Origin: Mycolicibacterium moriokaense
GTDB taxonomy: Bacteria > Actinomycetota > Actinomycetes > Mycobacteriales > Mycobacteriaceae
Assembly (NCBI RefSeq): GCF_003201655.1
Contig: NZ_QJJU01000018.1
Span: 1-64,000 of the forward strand
Direction: 5' to 3'
DNA length: 64,000 bases
The notes under the pieces were generated by a model. That model did not search any database. It saw only the letters and a program-made list of their open reading frames with translations, and was not told the DNA's origin. Of this stretch, positions 33,999 to 41,793 are shown one piece after another (positions within the stretch are counted from its first letter, which is position 1; each line of letters opens with the position of its first letter). Made by a program: the position numbers and the translations under genes.

Positions 33999-34853
33999 GT
34001 GGCCGGCACCAAGAAGCTGTTCAAGGCGTTGACCCGCCGCGGCCCCCACCGAGTTCTGCGCGGCGACCTTGCGTTTGCGGGACTGTCCGGCGTCGTCTAT
34101 ACCCCCGAATCGGGGATGAATCTCGCGGGTGTGGCATTCGGCCACGATTGGGTCGCAGGAGCCGACCGCTACCTCGGGACACTCGAGCACCTGGCGTCCT
34201 GGGGCATCGTCGCGGCGGCCCCTAACACCGAGACCGGCCTGGCGCCGTCGGTGCTCAACATGGCGTTCGATCTCGGCACGACGCTCGACATCGTCGCCGG
34301 TGTGCGGCTGGGGCCGGGCAAGATCAGCGTGCATCCGACCAAGCTGGGTGTGGTCGGACACGGTTTCGGCGGCTCGGCGGCGGTGTTCGCCGCGGCAGGA
34401 ATGGCGGCTGGGCCGCAGGCCCCAAAAGCTCTAGTCGCAATGTTTCCGACGGTCACCAAGCCTGCCGCCGAGGAGCCCGCCACGGCGCTGAAGGTGCCTG
34501 GCCTGATTCTCACCGCGCCGGGCGACCCGATGACGTTGCGGTCCAACGCCGTTGAGCTGGCGCGGGTATGGAAGAGCGCGACGCTTCGCACCGTCAGCAA
34601 GGCCAAGGCCGGCGGACTGGTCGAAGGCAGACGACTGGCACGGGTGGTCGGGTTGCCCGGCGCCGACCGCAGCACGCAGAAGGTCGTACGCGCGCTACTG
34701 ACCGGATATCTGCTGCACACACTGACCGGCGATAAGGCCTACCGCGACTTCGCCGACCCCGAGGTCGACCTGCCCAAGGCCCCTGCCGTCGATCCGTTCG
34801 CCGACGATCCGGTGGGTCTCGAGGACAGGGTGGTCGCATTATTGAAGCCCTGA
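33999..34853 (+). CDS. Alpha/beta hydrolase-fold protein without nucleophile Ser (Rv3438-like)
   Basis: A ~284-residue protein with the dienelactone hydrolase/PET-hydrolase-like layout: GVAFGHDWVAG, HLASWGIVAAAPNTE, and a nucleophile-elbow position reading GVVGHGFGGSAA. The expected Ser of G-x-S-x-G is Gly here, so classical catalysis looks unlikely. The position after glmS suggests orthology with the conserved hypothetical Rv3438. The GTG at 33999 begins the conserved AGTKKLFKALTRRGPH sequence; a GTG at 33981 is also in frame. Confidence 0.75.
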   Translation: MAGTKKLFKALTRRGPHRVLRGDLAFAGLSGVVYTPESGMNLAGVAFGHDWVAGADRYLGTLEHLASWGIVAAAPNTETGLAPSVLNMAFDLGTTLDIVAGVRLGPGKISVHPTKLGVVGHGFGGSAAVFAAAGMAAGPQAPKALVAMFPTVTKPAAEEPATALKVPGLILTAPGDPMTLRSNAVELARVWKSATLRTVSKAKAGGLVEGRRLARVVGLPGADRSTQKVVRALLTGYLLHTLTGDKAYRDFADPEVDLPKAPAVDPFADDPVGLEDRVVALLKP

Positions 34854-34862
34854 GTCGGCCAA

Positions 34863-34883
34863 CCAACCGGTTGGGTGTATAAC
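34863..34883 (+). promoter_or_regulatory. Palindromic operator and -10 box of a leaderless promoter
   Basis: CCAACCGGTTGG (34863-34874) is a perfect 12-base palindrome. TATAAC at 34878-34883 is a good mycobacterial -10 box, and seven bases later lies the GTG start at 34890, so the mRNA probably starts at the start codon. The palindrome would sit between -35 and -10, where a bound repressor would block transcription. Confidence 0.6.
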
Positions 34884-34889
34884 TCCACT

Positions 34890-35939
34890 GTGTCTTCCAT
34901 GCGAACTGGCATCTTTCTGAACTACGCCGGCGGCTTCCTCGAAGCCGTCGACGAGGTCGTCGAACTTGAGAAGATCGGCGTCGACATCGCCCTGGTGGCC
35001 GAGGCCTATTCCTACGACGCGATCAGCCAGCTGGGCTTCCTGGCGGCCAAGACGTCGCGAATCGAACTCGCCACTGGCGTGGTGCCGATCTACATCCGCA
35101 CCCCGACACTGCTGGCGATGACGGCGGCAGGCCTCGATTACGTATCTGACGGCCGATTCCGGCTTGGCATCGGCACGTCAGGACCGCAGGTGATGGAGGG
35201 CTTCCACGGTGTGCCGTTCGACGCACCACTGGGCCGCACCCGCGAGGTGGTCGATATCTGCAGGCAGGTGTGGCGTCGCGAGCGGGTGAAATACGACGGC
35301 AAGTATTACCAGGTTCCGCTGCCCGCCGATAAGGGCACCGGCCTTGGTAAGCCCCTGCAGCTGATCAATCACCCTGTCCGCGACCGTATTCCGATCACCA
35401 TCGCGGCACTTGGACCCAAGAACGTCGAACTCACCGCCGAGATCGCCGAAGGCTGGCAGCCAGTGTTCTTCCAGCCGGACAAGGCCGACGACGTCTGGGG
35501 AGATTCGTTGCGGGCGGGCTTCGCCAAGCGCGACCCCGACCTCGGTCCGCTGGACATCATGGTGAGCGCCCCGTTGGCGATCGGCGATGACGTCGACGAC
35601 CGATTAGCATGGGCGAAGCCACAATTGGCGCTCTACATCGGCGGCATGGGCGCCCGCGGCAAGAACTTCTACCACAATCTGGCCACCAGCTACGGGTACG
35701 GAGACGTGGCCAACCACCTCCAGGACTTGTACCTCGACGGCAAGAAGGCCGAGGCCATCGAGGCGGTGCCCGATGAGCTGGTGCGCAATGTTTCGCTGGT
35801 GGGTCCGCGCGGCTTCATCAAGGAACGCATCGCCGCGTATGCCGAAGCCGGAGTGACGACGCTGCTGTTGCAACCGCTGAGTGGCGACCGTCACGAATCC
35901 ATGCGCTACGTAGAGGAATTGCAGTCCCTGCTGCCCTAG
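34890..35939 (+). CDS. LLM-class F420-dependent oxidoreductase (Rv3520c-like)
   Basis: A ~349-residue luciferase-like TIM barrel. It shows MRTGIFLNYAGGF, KIGVDIALVAEAYSYDAISQLGFLAAKTSRIELATGVVPIYIRTP-type F420 pocket elements and GRFRLGIGTSGPQVMEGFHG, and matches the coenzyme F420-dependent oxidoreductase Rv3520c closely. The substrate is unknown, although the M. tuberculosis gene sits near sterol catabolism genes. No Shine-Dalgarno precedes the GTG at 34890; the -10 box spacing indicates a leaderless transcript. ATG 34899 is an alternative. Confidence 0.87.
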   Translation: MSSMRTGIFLNYAGGFLEAVDEVVELEKIGVDIALVAEAYSYDAISQLGFLAAKTSRIELATGVVPIYIRTPTLLAMTAAGLDYVSDGRFRLGIGTSGPQVMEGFHGVPFDAPLGRTREVVDICRQVWRRERVKYDGKYYQVPLPADKGTGLGKPLQLINHPVRDRIPITIAALGPKNVELTAEIAEGWQPVFFQPDKADDVWGDSLRAGFAKRDPDLGPLDIMVSAPLAIGDDVDDRLAWAKPQLALYIGGMGARGKNFYHNLATSYGYGDVANHLQDLYLDGKKAEAIEAVPDELVRNVSLVGPRGFIKERIAAYAEAGVTTLLLQPLSGDRHESMRYVEELQSLLP

Positions 35940-36090
35940 GCGATTAAGCGAATCTTTGGTCGCCCTGTAGAGTGGTGTGCAGCGGCATCGTCTGTTCTGC
36001 CTTTTGCCGCTTCTCGATCGTCATACCGAGCGCCGCGGAATCATCCGCGCCGGGCAGGACGACCACACTCAAACTTTCGGAGCTTTAGCC
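35940..36090 (+). promoter_or_regulatory. Promoter and ~130-base leader of the DEAD-box helicase gene
   Basis: TAGAGT (35969-35974) can serve as a -10 box. The following ~115 bases are transcribed leader with short CTTTTGCC and AAACTTTCGGAGCTTTAG segments before the TTG start. Long leaders are usual for cold-responsive RNA helicase genes, but no defined RNA family is recognised here. The leader frame is open from a GTG at 35977, so an extended protein cannot be strictly excluded. Confidence 0.4.
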
Positions 36091-37407
36091 TTGTCTGTTC
36101 AAAACCCAAGTGGCTCAACCGTGCCCACTTTCTCCGACCTCGGTCTGCCTAAGGCCGTTGTCGACGTACTCGCTGCCAACGGCATCGAAACCCCCTTCCC
36201 GATCCAGGCAGCGACACTGCCGGATTCGCTTGCGGGGCGGGATGTCCTGGGCCGCGGCCGGACCGGTTCCGGCAAGACCTACGCCTTCCTACTGCCAATG
36301 GTGACGCGACTCACAACGAGCCAGACCAAGCGCGCCCCGGGACGTCCGCGGGCACTCATCCTCGCCCCAACGCGTGAACTCGTCGCGCAGATCGATGCGG
36401 CGCTCGCGCCGCTGGCTGCAGCGACGAATCTGCGGTCGGTCACCGTCTTCGGCGGCGTCTCCCCGCAGCCCCAGATCCAGAAACTGCGCCAGGGCGTCGA
36501 CATCGTGATCGCCTGCCCTGGCCGCCTGGAAGACCACGTCAAATCACGCCATGCCGACCTGTCCGGCATTGAGATCACCGTACTGGACGAGGCCGACCAC
36601 ATGGCCGACCTCGGCTTCCTGCCTCCGGTGAAGCGACTGATGGACAAGACCCCGCGCAACGGCCAGCGGATGCTGTTCTCCGCAACGCTCGATGGCGGTG
36701 TCGATGTGCTCGTCAAGCGATACCTTCACGAGCCCGTGGTGCACAGCGTCGATTCGGAGCAGTCACCAGTCGCGGCCATGGACCACCACGTGCTGCACGT
36801 CGATAAGGCGGCGCGGGTCAGCGTGTTGGCCGACCTTGCCGCGTCGCCCGGCCGGAAGATCGTCTTCGCCCGCACCAAGCACGGCGCCAAGAATCTTGCC
36901 CGTCAACTGAATTCCCGAGGCGTGCCTGCTGTCGAGTTGCACGGCAACTTGTCGCAGAACGCCCGTACCCGCAACCTCGCGGCGTTCTCCGATGGTTCGG
37001 CCTGGGTGCTTGTCGCGACTGACATCGCCGCGCGCGGCATTCACGTCGACGACGTGACTCTCGTTGTTCACGCCGATCCTCCCGTGGAACACAAGGCGTA
37101 CCTGCACCGTTCGGGGCGGACGGCCCGCGCCGGCGCGGACGGCACGGTAGTGACGTTGATGCTCGACGAGCAGGTGTCCGACGTGCGGACCCTCACCCGC
37201 AAGGCGGGCGTGAAGCCGACGATCACCCGGTTCAGCGGTGCGTCCCATCCGGTGCTGCACGAAATCGCGCCCGGGGAACGCAAATTCGGTCAACCCATCG
37301 TCGCGGCCCGACCGGAGCCGACACAGCCCCGCCAGCATCAGCCGCGTCAGCAGCAGGGTCGGCGTCGCTCACCTCGCGGCAGGCGGCCTGCGGGCGCCAC
37401 GCGTTAA
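36091..37407 (+). CDS. DEAD-box ATP-dependent RNA helicase (RhlE-like)
   Basis: A ~438-residue RNA helicase. Motifs in order: a Q motif (FSDLGLP and GIETPFPIQ), Walker A GRTGSGKT, PTRELVAQ, VLDEADHMADLGF (DEAD box), FSATLDGG, ATDIAARGIHVDDVTLVV and HRSGRTARAG. The C-terminus is a basic Arg/Gln/Pro tail (RQQQGRRRSPRGRRP), likely an RNA contact. Likely roles are ribosome assembly and mRNA turnover in the cold. The TTG at 36091 has GGAG eight bases upstream; a GTG at 36121 is also possible. Confidence 0.88.
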   Translation: MSVQNPSGSTVPTFSDLGLPKAVVDVLAANGIETPFPIQAATLPDSLAGRDVLGRGRTGSGKTYAFLLPMVTRLTTSQTKRAPGRPRALILAPTRELVAQIDAALAPLAAATNLRSVTVFGGVSPQPQIQKLRQGVDIVIACPGRLEDHVKSRHADLSGIEITVLDEADHMADLGFLPPVKRLMDKTPRNGQRMLFSATLDGGVDVLVKRYLHEPVVHSVDSEQSPVAAMDHHVLHVDKAARVSVLADLAASPGRKIVFARTKHGAKNLARQLNSRGVPAVELHGNLSQNARTRNLAAFSDGSAWVLVATDIAARGIHVDDVTLVVHADPPVEHKAYLHRSGRTARAGADGTVVTLMLDEQVSDVRTLTRKAGVKPTITRFSGASHPVLHEIAPGERKFGQPIVAARPEPTQPRQHQPRQQQGRRRSPRGRRPAGATR

Positions 37408-37420
37408 GGCCGGCTCCGCC

Positions 37421-38137
37421 CTAGACCAGGGTGGTTCCGCCGTCGACCGTTAACACGACGCCGGTACCGAACTCCTGCTCCATGCAGTAGACGTACGCCC
37501 GCGCCGTGTCGCCGACCTCGCCGACCCGGCCCAACGGAATTTGTTGTGCAGACTGGTCGTACATGGCTTGCCGGTCCGGTGCGCTCAGAGCGTCCCACAG
37601 CGGCGTGCGGACGACACCGGGTGCGACGGCGTTGACCCGGATTGGGGCCAATTCGAACGCGAGCGCCTTGGTCAGTGCGTTCATCGCGCCGCAGATGCTC
37701 ACCGGCAGAGCCCCGAAGCCGGGTTGTTCAGCGGCGGTGCCGCTCGTCAGTGTGATCGACCCACCGGGGGTGATGTGCGGCCCGAACACGCGCACGGCTG
37801 TCAGCGCGCCGACGAACCGGGTTTGGAAGAAGCCTGTAATGACCTCCGGGGTGAGGCCGGCGAGCGGCGCCAGCTCGAGCGGCTCGCCAGCGGTGAACAC
37901 GAGGTGCTCGATGTCGCCGATGTCGCCGGCCACCCGCTCGAGTGCCGACAGATCGGTGAGGTCGACGACGGCGCCGCGGGCATTCTCGGGTAGTTGAGAC
38001 AGGGCGCGGTTGACGCTGGACTGCCGGCGTGAGACGACGATCGGGACGGCGCCGCGTTCGGCCGCTGCCGATGCGACGCCAAGGCCGATGCCGGACGTGC
38101 CGCCGATGACCAGGACTCGCGCGTTCTTCAGGCTCAT
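37421..38137 (-). CDS. SDR-family oxidoreductase with altered catalytic motif
   Basis: A 238-residue Rossmann-fold protein. GGTSGIGLG (12-20) binds NAD(P), DLTDLS follows strand 3, SITLTSGTAAEQ carries Ser132, and VNAVAPGVVRTPLW and GTGVVLTVDGGTTLV are standard SDR endings. The Tyr-x-x-x-Lys site is not seen: the aligned residues appear as VSICG (146-150) before AMNALTKAL. The protein may be inactive, or use an unusual mechanism. It is divergent from a LysR regulator that probably controls it. Confidence 0.85.
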   Translation of the reverse strand: MSLKNARVLVIGGTSGIGLGVASAAAERGAVPIVVSRRQSSVNRALSQLPENARGAVVDLTDLSALERVAGDIGDIEHLVFTAGEPLELAPLAGLTPEVITGFFQTRFVGALTAVRVFGPHITPGGSITLTSGTAAEQPGFGALPVSICGAMNALTKALAFELAPIRVNAVAPGVVRTPLWDALSAPDRQAMYDQSAQQIPLGRVGEVGDTARAYVYCMEQEFGTGVVLTVDGGTTLV

Positions 38138-38208
38138 GCGTCCAGTTTCGTCAGAAATGGATGAACCGTCCAAGACTCTTTTTGTCGCGGAAGCGATACC
38201 CTGTGGGC

Positions 38209-39081
38209 ATGGTCGCGCCCGACCTTGACATGCGCAAACTCCGCTACTTCGTGGCAGTCGCCGAAGAACTGAATTTCGGCCGCGCCGCCGAGCGGCTCCA
38301 CATCGCACAGCCCGTTCTGTCGCGCCAGATCCGCTCTTTCGAAGGTGACCTCGGCGTGCAGTTGCTCGCGCGCGACTCGCGCGGAACGCAGTTGACCGCC
38401 GCGGGCAAGCAGCTACTCGAGGATGCCCGCTTCTTGCTCGCCGAGTCGATAGCGTTGCGGCAGCGCCTGTTTCGCGTGCCCGAGCCGCCGGCTACGGTGA
38501 CCGTCGGCGTGATGCCCGGTCTGATGGCAACGGCCGCGGCGGCGGCGTTCGAGGCCGACGAGCCGTCCCGGCGTGCCGTTGTGGTGCAAGTCGGGTGGGC
38601 CGAGCAGGTGGACGTGGTCCACCGGGGTGAGGTCGACGTGGTGTACGCGCGCGAGCCCATCGATCGCCATGGGCTGGGCACCGCACCCCTGCTGGAGGAA
38701 CCGCGGGACGTCGTCTTACCTGCCTCGGACCCACTGGCGAAGAAGGCGTCCGTTCGGCTGCGGGATCTGAAGTCCCGGCGGCTGCTGCAGGACCCCGCCA
38801 CGTTGCCGGAGTGGTACGCGATCGCCACCCCCGAGCACCGCCGCCCGGGCCAGATGGCGCACACCGTGGAGGAGAAGCTGGAACTTGTTGCCGCGCAGGC
38901 GGGTTTCGTGATCCTGCCGCGGTCGACGACGGCGTTCTACCGCAGGCCCGATGTTCGGGTGTTGCCGATTCAGGACATCGGCCCGAGCCAGGTGACGCTG
39001 ATCTGGGATGCGGCGACCGACAACCCGGCTCGTGACGCGTTCGTCAACTCGGCGCTGGCGTGCCGGAAACAGACGATCTGA
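38209..39081 (+). CDS. LysR-family transcriptional regulator
   Basis: A ~290-residue LysR regulator. The winged helix-turn-helix occupies about 7-66 (LRYFVAVAEELNFGRAAERLHIAQPVLSRQIRSFE), followed by the periplasmic-binding-like effector domain (~95-285). It is divergent from the SDR gene with a 71-base gap, the classical arrangement for a LysR target. ATG 38209 is preferred; an ATG seven codons later (38230) is nearer the family consensus start. Confidence 0.9.
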   Translation: MVAPDLDMRKLRYFVAVAEELNFGRAAERLHIAQPVLSRQIRSFEGDLGVQLLARDSRGTQLTAAGKQLLEDARFLLAESIALRQRLFRVPEPPATVTVGVMPGLMATAAAAAFEADEPSRRAVVVQVGWAEQVDVVHRGEVDVVYAREPIDRHGLGTAPLLEEPRDVVLPASDPLAKKASVRLRDLKSRRLLQDPATLPEWYAIATPEHRRPGQMAHTVEEKLELVAAQAGFVILPRSTTAFYRRPDVRVLPIQDIGPSQVTLIWDAATDNPARDAFVNSALACRKQTI

Positions 39082-39673
39082 CGCTCGGTTCCCGGTCCTT
39101 GGCGGCGATCTCGGCGAGCACCCCCACCACCACGCCAAATGCGAAGTACAGCGCGGGCAGCCACGGGGCCACCCCGAACAGCCCGTTCGAGTCGTCGGCA
39201 TAGCGGGCCAACCCGGCCGCGGCGATCACGGCTTCGACGATCGGGCCGACGATCGCGGCAAGCACGCCACAGACCGCGCCAGGGCCGTCGCCGAGCACGC
39301 ACCACGTGATCACCGCGAGCGCGTAGATCAGCACCGTCACCGGAACTGCGGGTGCGGTGTGCTCGAGGGCGGTGATGACGTAGATCCCGATGACGGCCGC
39401 GACACCCGCCAGGCCTTGACGCGCCGTGACCGACTCGCGCGGGACTCGCAGGCGCAGGCGCAGTTCGGCCAGTGACACGGTCGCGGCGCCGACGGCGACC
39501 GGGAACCAGATCGGGCTGCTCCAGATGAAGGGAACCGCGTCGGTCAGGTATTCGGTGGTGCCCGTGGCCACGTGGCTGTGATCGCCGATTAGCGACGCCG
39601 CTGCACCCAGCGTGAACAGGAAGGCGAGCTCCGGCATGCGCAGTTTCACGCGACGGACGCTACTACTCTGCAA
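39044..39673 (-). CDS. Multi-spanning membrane protein of unknown function
   Basis: A 209-residue protein with about five or six hydrophobic helices and short loops: a conserved-looking GDHSHVATGTTEYL segment after helix 1, WLPALYFAFGVVVGVLAEIAA near the end. It has some resemblance to INSIG-like bacterial membrane proteins, but I am not certain. It overlaps the 3' end of the LysR gene by 38 bases on the opposite strand. No neighbour suggests a role. Confidence 0.65.
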   Translation of the reverse strand: MQSSSVRRVKLRMPELAFLFTLGAAASLIGDHSHVATGTTEYLTDAVPFIWSSPIWFPVAVGAATVSLAELRLRLRVPRESVTARQGLAGVAAVIGIYVITALEHTAPAVPVTVLIYALAVITWCVLGDGPGAVCGVLAAIVGPIVEAVIAAAGLARYADDSNGLFGVAPWLPALYFAFGVVVGVLAEIAAKDREPSVRSSVSGTPAPS

Positions 39674-39676
39674 TCG

Positions 39677-40051
39677 CTACCGCGGCAAGGTTGCCAGTAC
39701 GCCAACGCCCGCCGCCGCCGCGCCGCCCGCCGTGCCGAGACCAACCCACCGTTTCGCACGCGGCATGTCGCTCCAAGCACCCGCTATACCCGCAAGGTCA
39801 CCGGCGTCGGCGAAGAGACCAGCGATGACCCATCGTCGCGCGGGGCGGTCTGCACGGATTGCGGCGAGCAGACCCAGCCCGAGGCCGATCTCGCGGCCGC
39901 CCATGCCCCGCAGGAACGCCTTCGCATCTGGCAAGGCGGCGCCGGGCCCCGCAAGCGTTCGGCCTGTCACGGCCGGTGCGACAAGCGATGTGACGCCGAA
40001 GCCGATTCGGGCAATCGCATACAGCGTCAAGGAATTCATGCCGACCCGCAT
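39677..40051 (-). CDS. Small membrane protein (DUF4267-like)
   Basis: A 124-residue protein with three or four hydrophobic helices; LYAIARIGFGVTSLVAPAVTGR, AFLRGMGGREIGLGLGLLAAIR and a GLFADAGDLAGIAG segment suit the DUF4267-type family. Function unknown. The ATG at 40051 has AAGGTGG at good spacing; upstream codons from 40117 are not needed. It ends 3 bases before the next membrane-protein gene starts, so the two are probably cotranscribed. Confidence 0.7.
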   Translation of the reverse strand: MRVGMNSLTLYAIARIGFGVTSLVAPAVTGRTLAGPGAALPDAKAFLRGMGGREIGLGLGLLAAIRADRPARRWVIAGLFADAGDLAGIAGAWSDMPRAKRWVGLGTAGGAAAAGVGVLATLPR

Positions 40052-40134
40052 GTCACCACCTTCAACGCAAAATTGGGTTGTGTCAGGGTCCAATCGACAC
40101 ATTTTTGAACAGACCAATTCGGGGCGTCCCGTCG

Positions 40135-41442
40135 CTACTGTCCCACCTGCGGCAATTCGTCGGCCGCGATCTCACACGGCGTTTTTGCGTCGGCCTCCGC
40201 GCTAAGCGGCGTTGCGGAATCCGGTGGCGGCGGCTCGGGGACGAGTGTCGGCGCGGGCTCGGTCGGCGGCGGCGGGTCGACCGGGGCGGGTGGTGGCACC
40301 CGTTCGCAGGTGTCGGCGGGTTCGACGACAGGTTCCTCGGCCGCCGGATCGACGGGTTCACCGTCTTCTTTGGGGTCGCTATCCGACGTGTCGTCAACGT
40401 TGTCGTTCTTATCGGGTTCACCGATGCCGGCTGGATCCGCCGTGGCGTCGTCGGCCGATCCGAGCAGGCTCCCGAAGACATCGGCGAGCTGCTGCCCGAG
40501 TCCGGACAGTCCTCCGCTGACCTCCGGCAGTCCGCCTAGTGACGGTGCCGACGGCGGTGCCGCCATCGCGGGTGCGGCTGATCCCGGGTCGACCGGTGGC
40601 AATGGGGCTGGTGCCGTCTGCGGCGGCGCAGGCGTGGGTATCGGTGGCGCGGCAGGTGCACCCCACGACGGCGGCGCAGCGGCGGACGGCGATACGACAC
40701 TCGCGGCTGCGGGCACCGTGGCGGCCTGGTCGTCACGCGGTGCCGGCGTCCACGACGGGCCGAGATCTCCTGGCACCTCGAACACCGCGTCCGGTTCGGC
40801 GGTGAGCTCAGCCGTCGCGGCGTCGTACGAATCCCCCACCGCGGTCATCGCCGAGCGCATCGCGGCCAACCAACCGGTGCGAATGTCGTTGTCGACGAAC
40901 GGCTTCACCTCCTTGTCGACCCGTTCGCTGGCGGCCGCGCGATCACCTGCACCCGTCGTCACGGTCTGCGCGGCGGCCAGCCAGTCGTCCGGCGCGTGGC
41001 CATCGGCGGTGATCGCCGCGGCGACCTTCCCATCGACGGTGTGCCACAGGTTGTCCCGCAGCAGGGCCAGCGCGTCCGCGGTGGTGCGCACGGCGGCGGC
41101 GGCCGCGGCGGATGCCTCGCCGTGCCGGGCCAGGAACTCACGGGAGAGGTCCGCGCTGCGGCCCTGCCATGCGACGGACAGCGCGCCGAGTTGGTCGTCT
41201 TGTCGCGTCAGCGCATCCTCGGTCGCCGCCACCGCCGCCTCGAACAGGCCACAGTCGGCGTCGAGGGCACGCAGATCAAGCCCATCCTCGCTGCCGTACC
41301 AGTCGTTCACCTGCGACGCGTGCAGTGTGAGGTCCTGGTTCGCGTATCCGACCATGTGACAGGCCCACACGTAGGACTGGATGTTGTCGACGGCAGGGCG
41401 GCCCTCAGCCAAACGTGGTGCGACGTCATACTTTTCGGCCAT
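40135..41442 (-). CDS. Ala/Pro-rich WXG100-like protein (Rv3439c family)
   Basis: A ~435-residue protein. The N-terminal ~250 residues are helical and contain a WQG turn (92-94) flanked by heptad-like helices, the hallmark of type VII secretion (WXG100/ESX) proteins. The rest is a long Pro/Ala/Asp/Glu-rich low-complexity region without membrane segments. In M. tuberculosis Rv3439c has the same size, composition and position before glmM. It starts 2 bases after the small partner gene. I infer an exported or export-linked protein; no toxin domain is visible. Confidence 0.8.
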   Translation of the reverse strand: MAEKYDVAPRLAEGRPAVDNIQSYVWACHMVGYANQDLTLHASQVNDWYGSEDGLDLRALDADCGLFEAAVAATEDALTRQDDQLGALSVAWQGRSADLSREFLARHGEASAAAAAAVRTTADALALLRDNLWHTVDGKVAAAITADGHAPDDWLAAAQTVTTGAGDRAAASERVDKEVKPFVDNDIRTGWLAAMRSAMTAVGDSYDAATAELTAEPDAVFEVPGDLGPSWTPAPRDDQAATVPAAASVVSPSAAAPPSWGAPAAPPIPTPAPPQTAPAPLPPVDPGSAAPAMAAPPSAPSLGGLPEVSGGLSGLGQQLADVFGSLLGSADDATADPAGIGEPDKNDNVDDTSDSDPKEDGEPVDPAAEEPVVEPADTCERVPPPAPVDPPPPTEPAPTLVPEPPPPDSATPLSAEADAKTPCEIAADELPQVGQ

Positions 41443-41444
41443 CG

Positions 41445-41750
41445 CTACCCCACTCGGCCAGCGGCGTTGGCATCGGCTTCGGCGTACCGATCCGCGGACG
41501 CACGGAGTGCGGCGGCGATCTCGGCGGCGGCTTTCGACCACTGGCGGAGTTGGTCGACGACGTGGTCGACGGCTGTGCGGAGGGCGTCACCGCGAGCGGC
41601 GTGTGTGCGACCCGCTGTCGCGCCGTCGAACACAAGCCCGGTCAGGTGCGTTCGCACGGAAGCATCGACGATATCGGCGGCCGCCTCGTACTGGCTCGCG
41701 ACGGCGTGCATCGCCGCTACGTCGACGCGGGCGACGTCAGGTTGTCCCAT
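41445..41750 (-). CDS. ESX-type (WXG100-like) small protein (Rv3440c family)
   Basis: A 101-residue two-helix protein. An FDG (41-43) takes the position of the WXG turn and the C-terminus carries YAEAD (Tyr89-x3-Asp93), the YxxxD/E general secretion signal of type VII substrates. It is encoded immediately upstream of the larger WXG-containing protein, as EsxB/EsxA-like or PE/PPE-like pairs are, so a heterodimer is likely. It lies 43 bases downstream of glmM on the same strand. Confidence 0.8.
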   Translation of the reverse strand: MGQPDVARVDVAAMHAVASQYEAAADIVDASVRTHLTGLVFDGATAGRTHAARGDALRTAVDHVVDQLRQWSKAAAEIAAALRASADRYAEADANAAGRVG

Positions 41751-41793
41751 ACACGCTTGGACGCCGGCGAACCTCAGCCGGTTCCAACGAATT

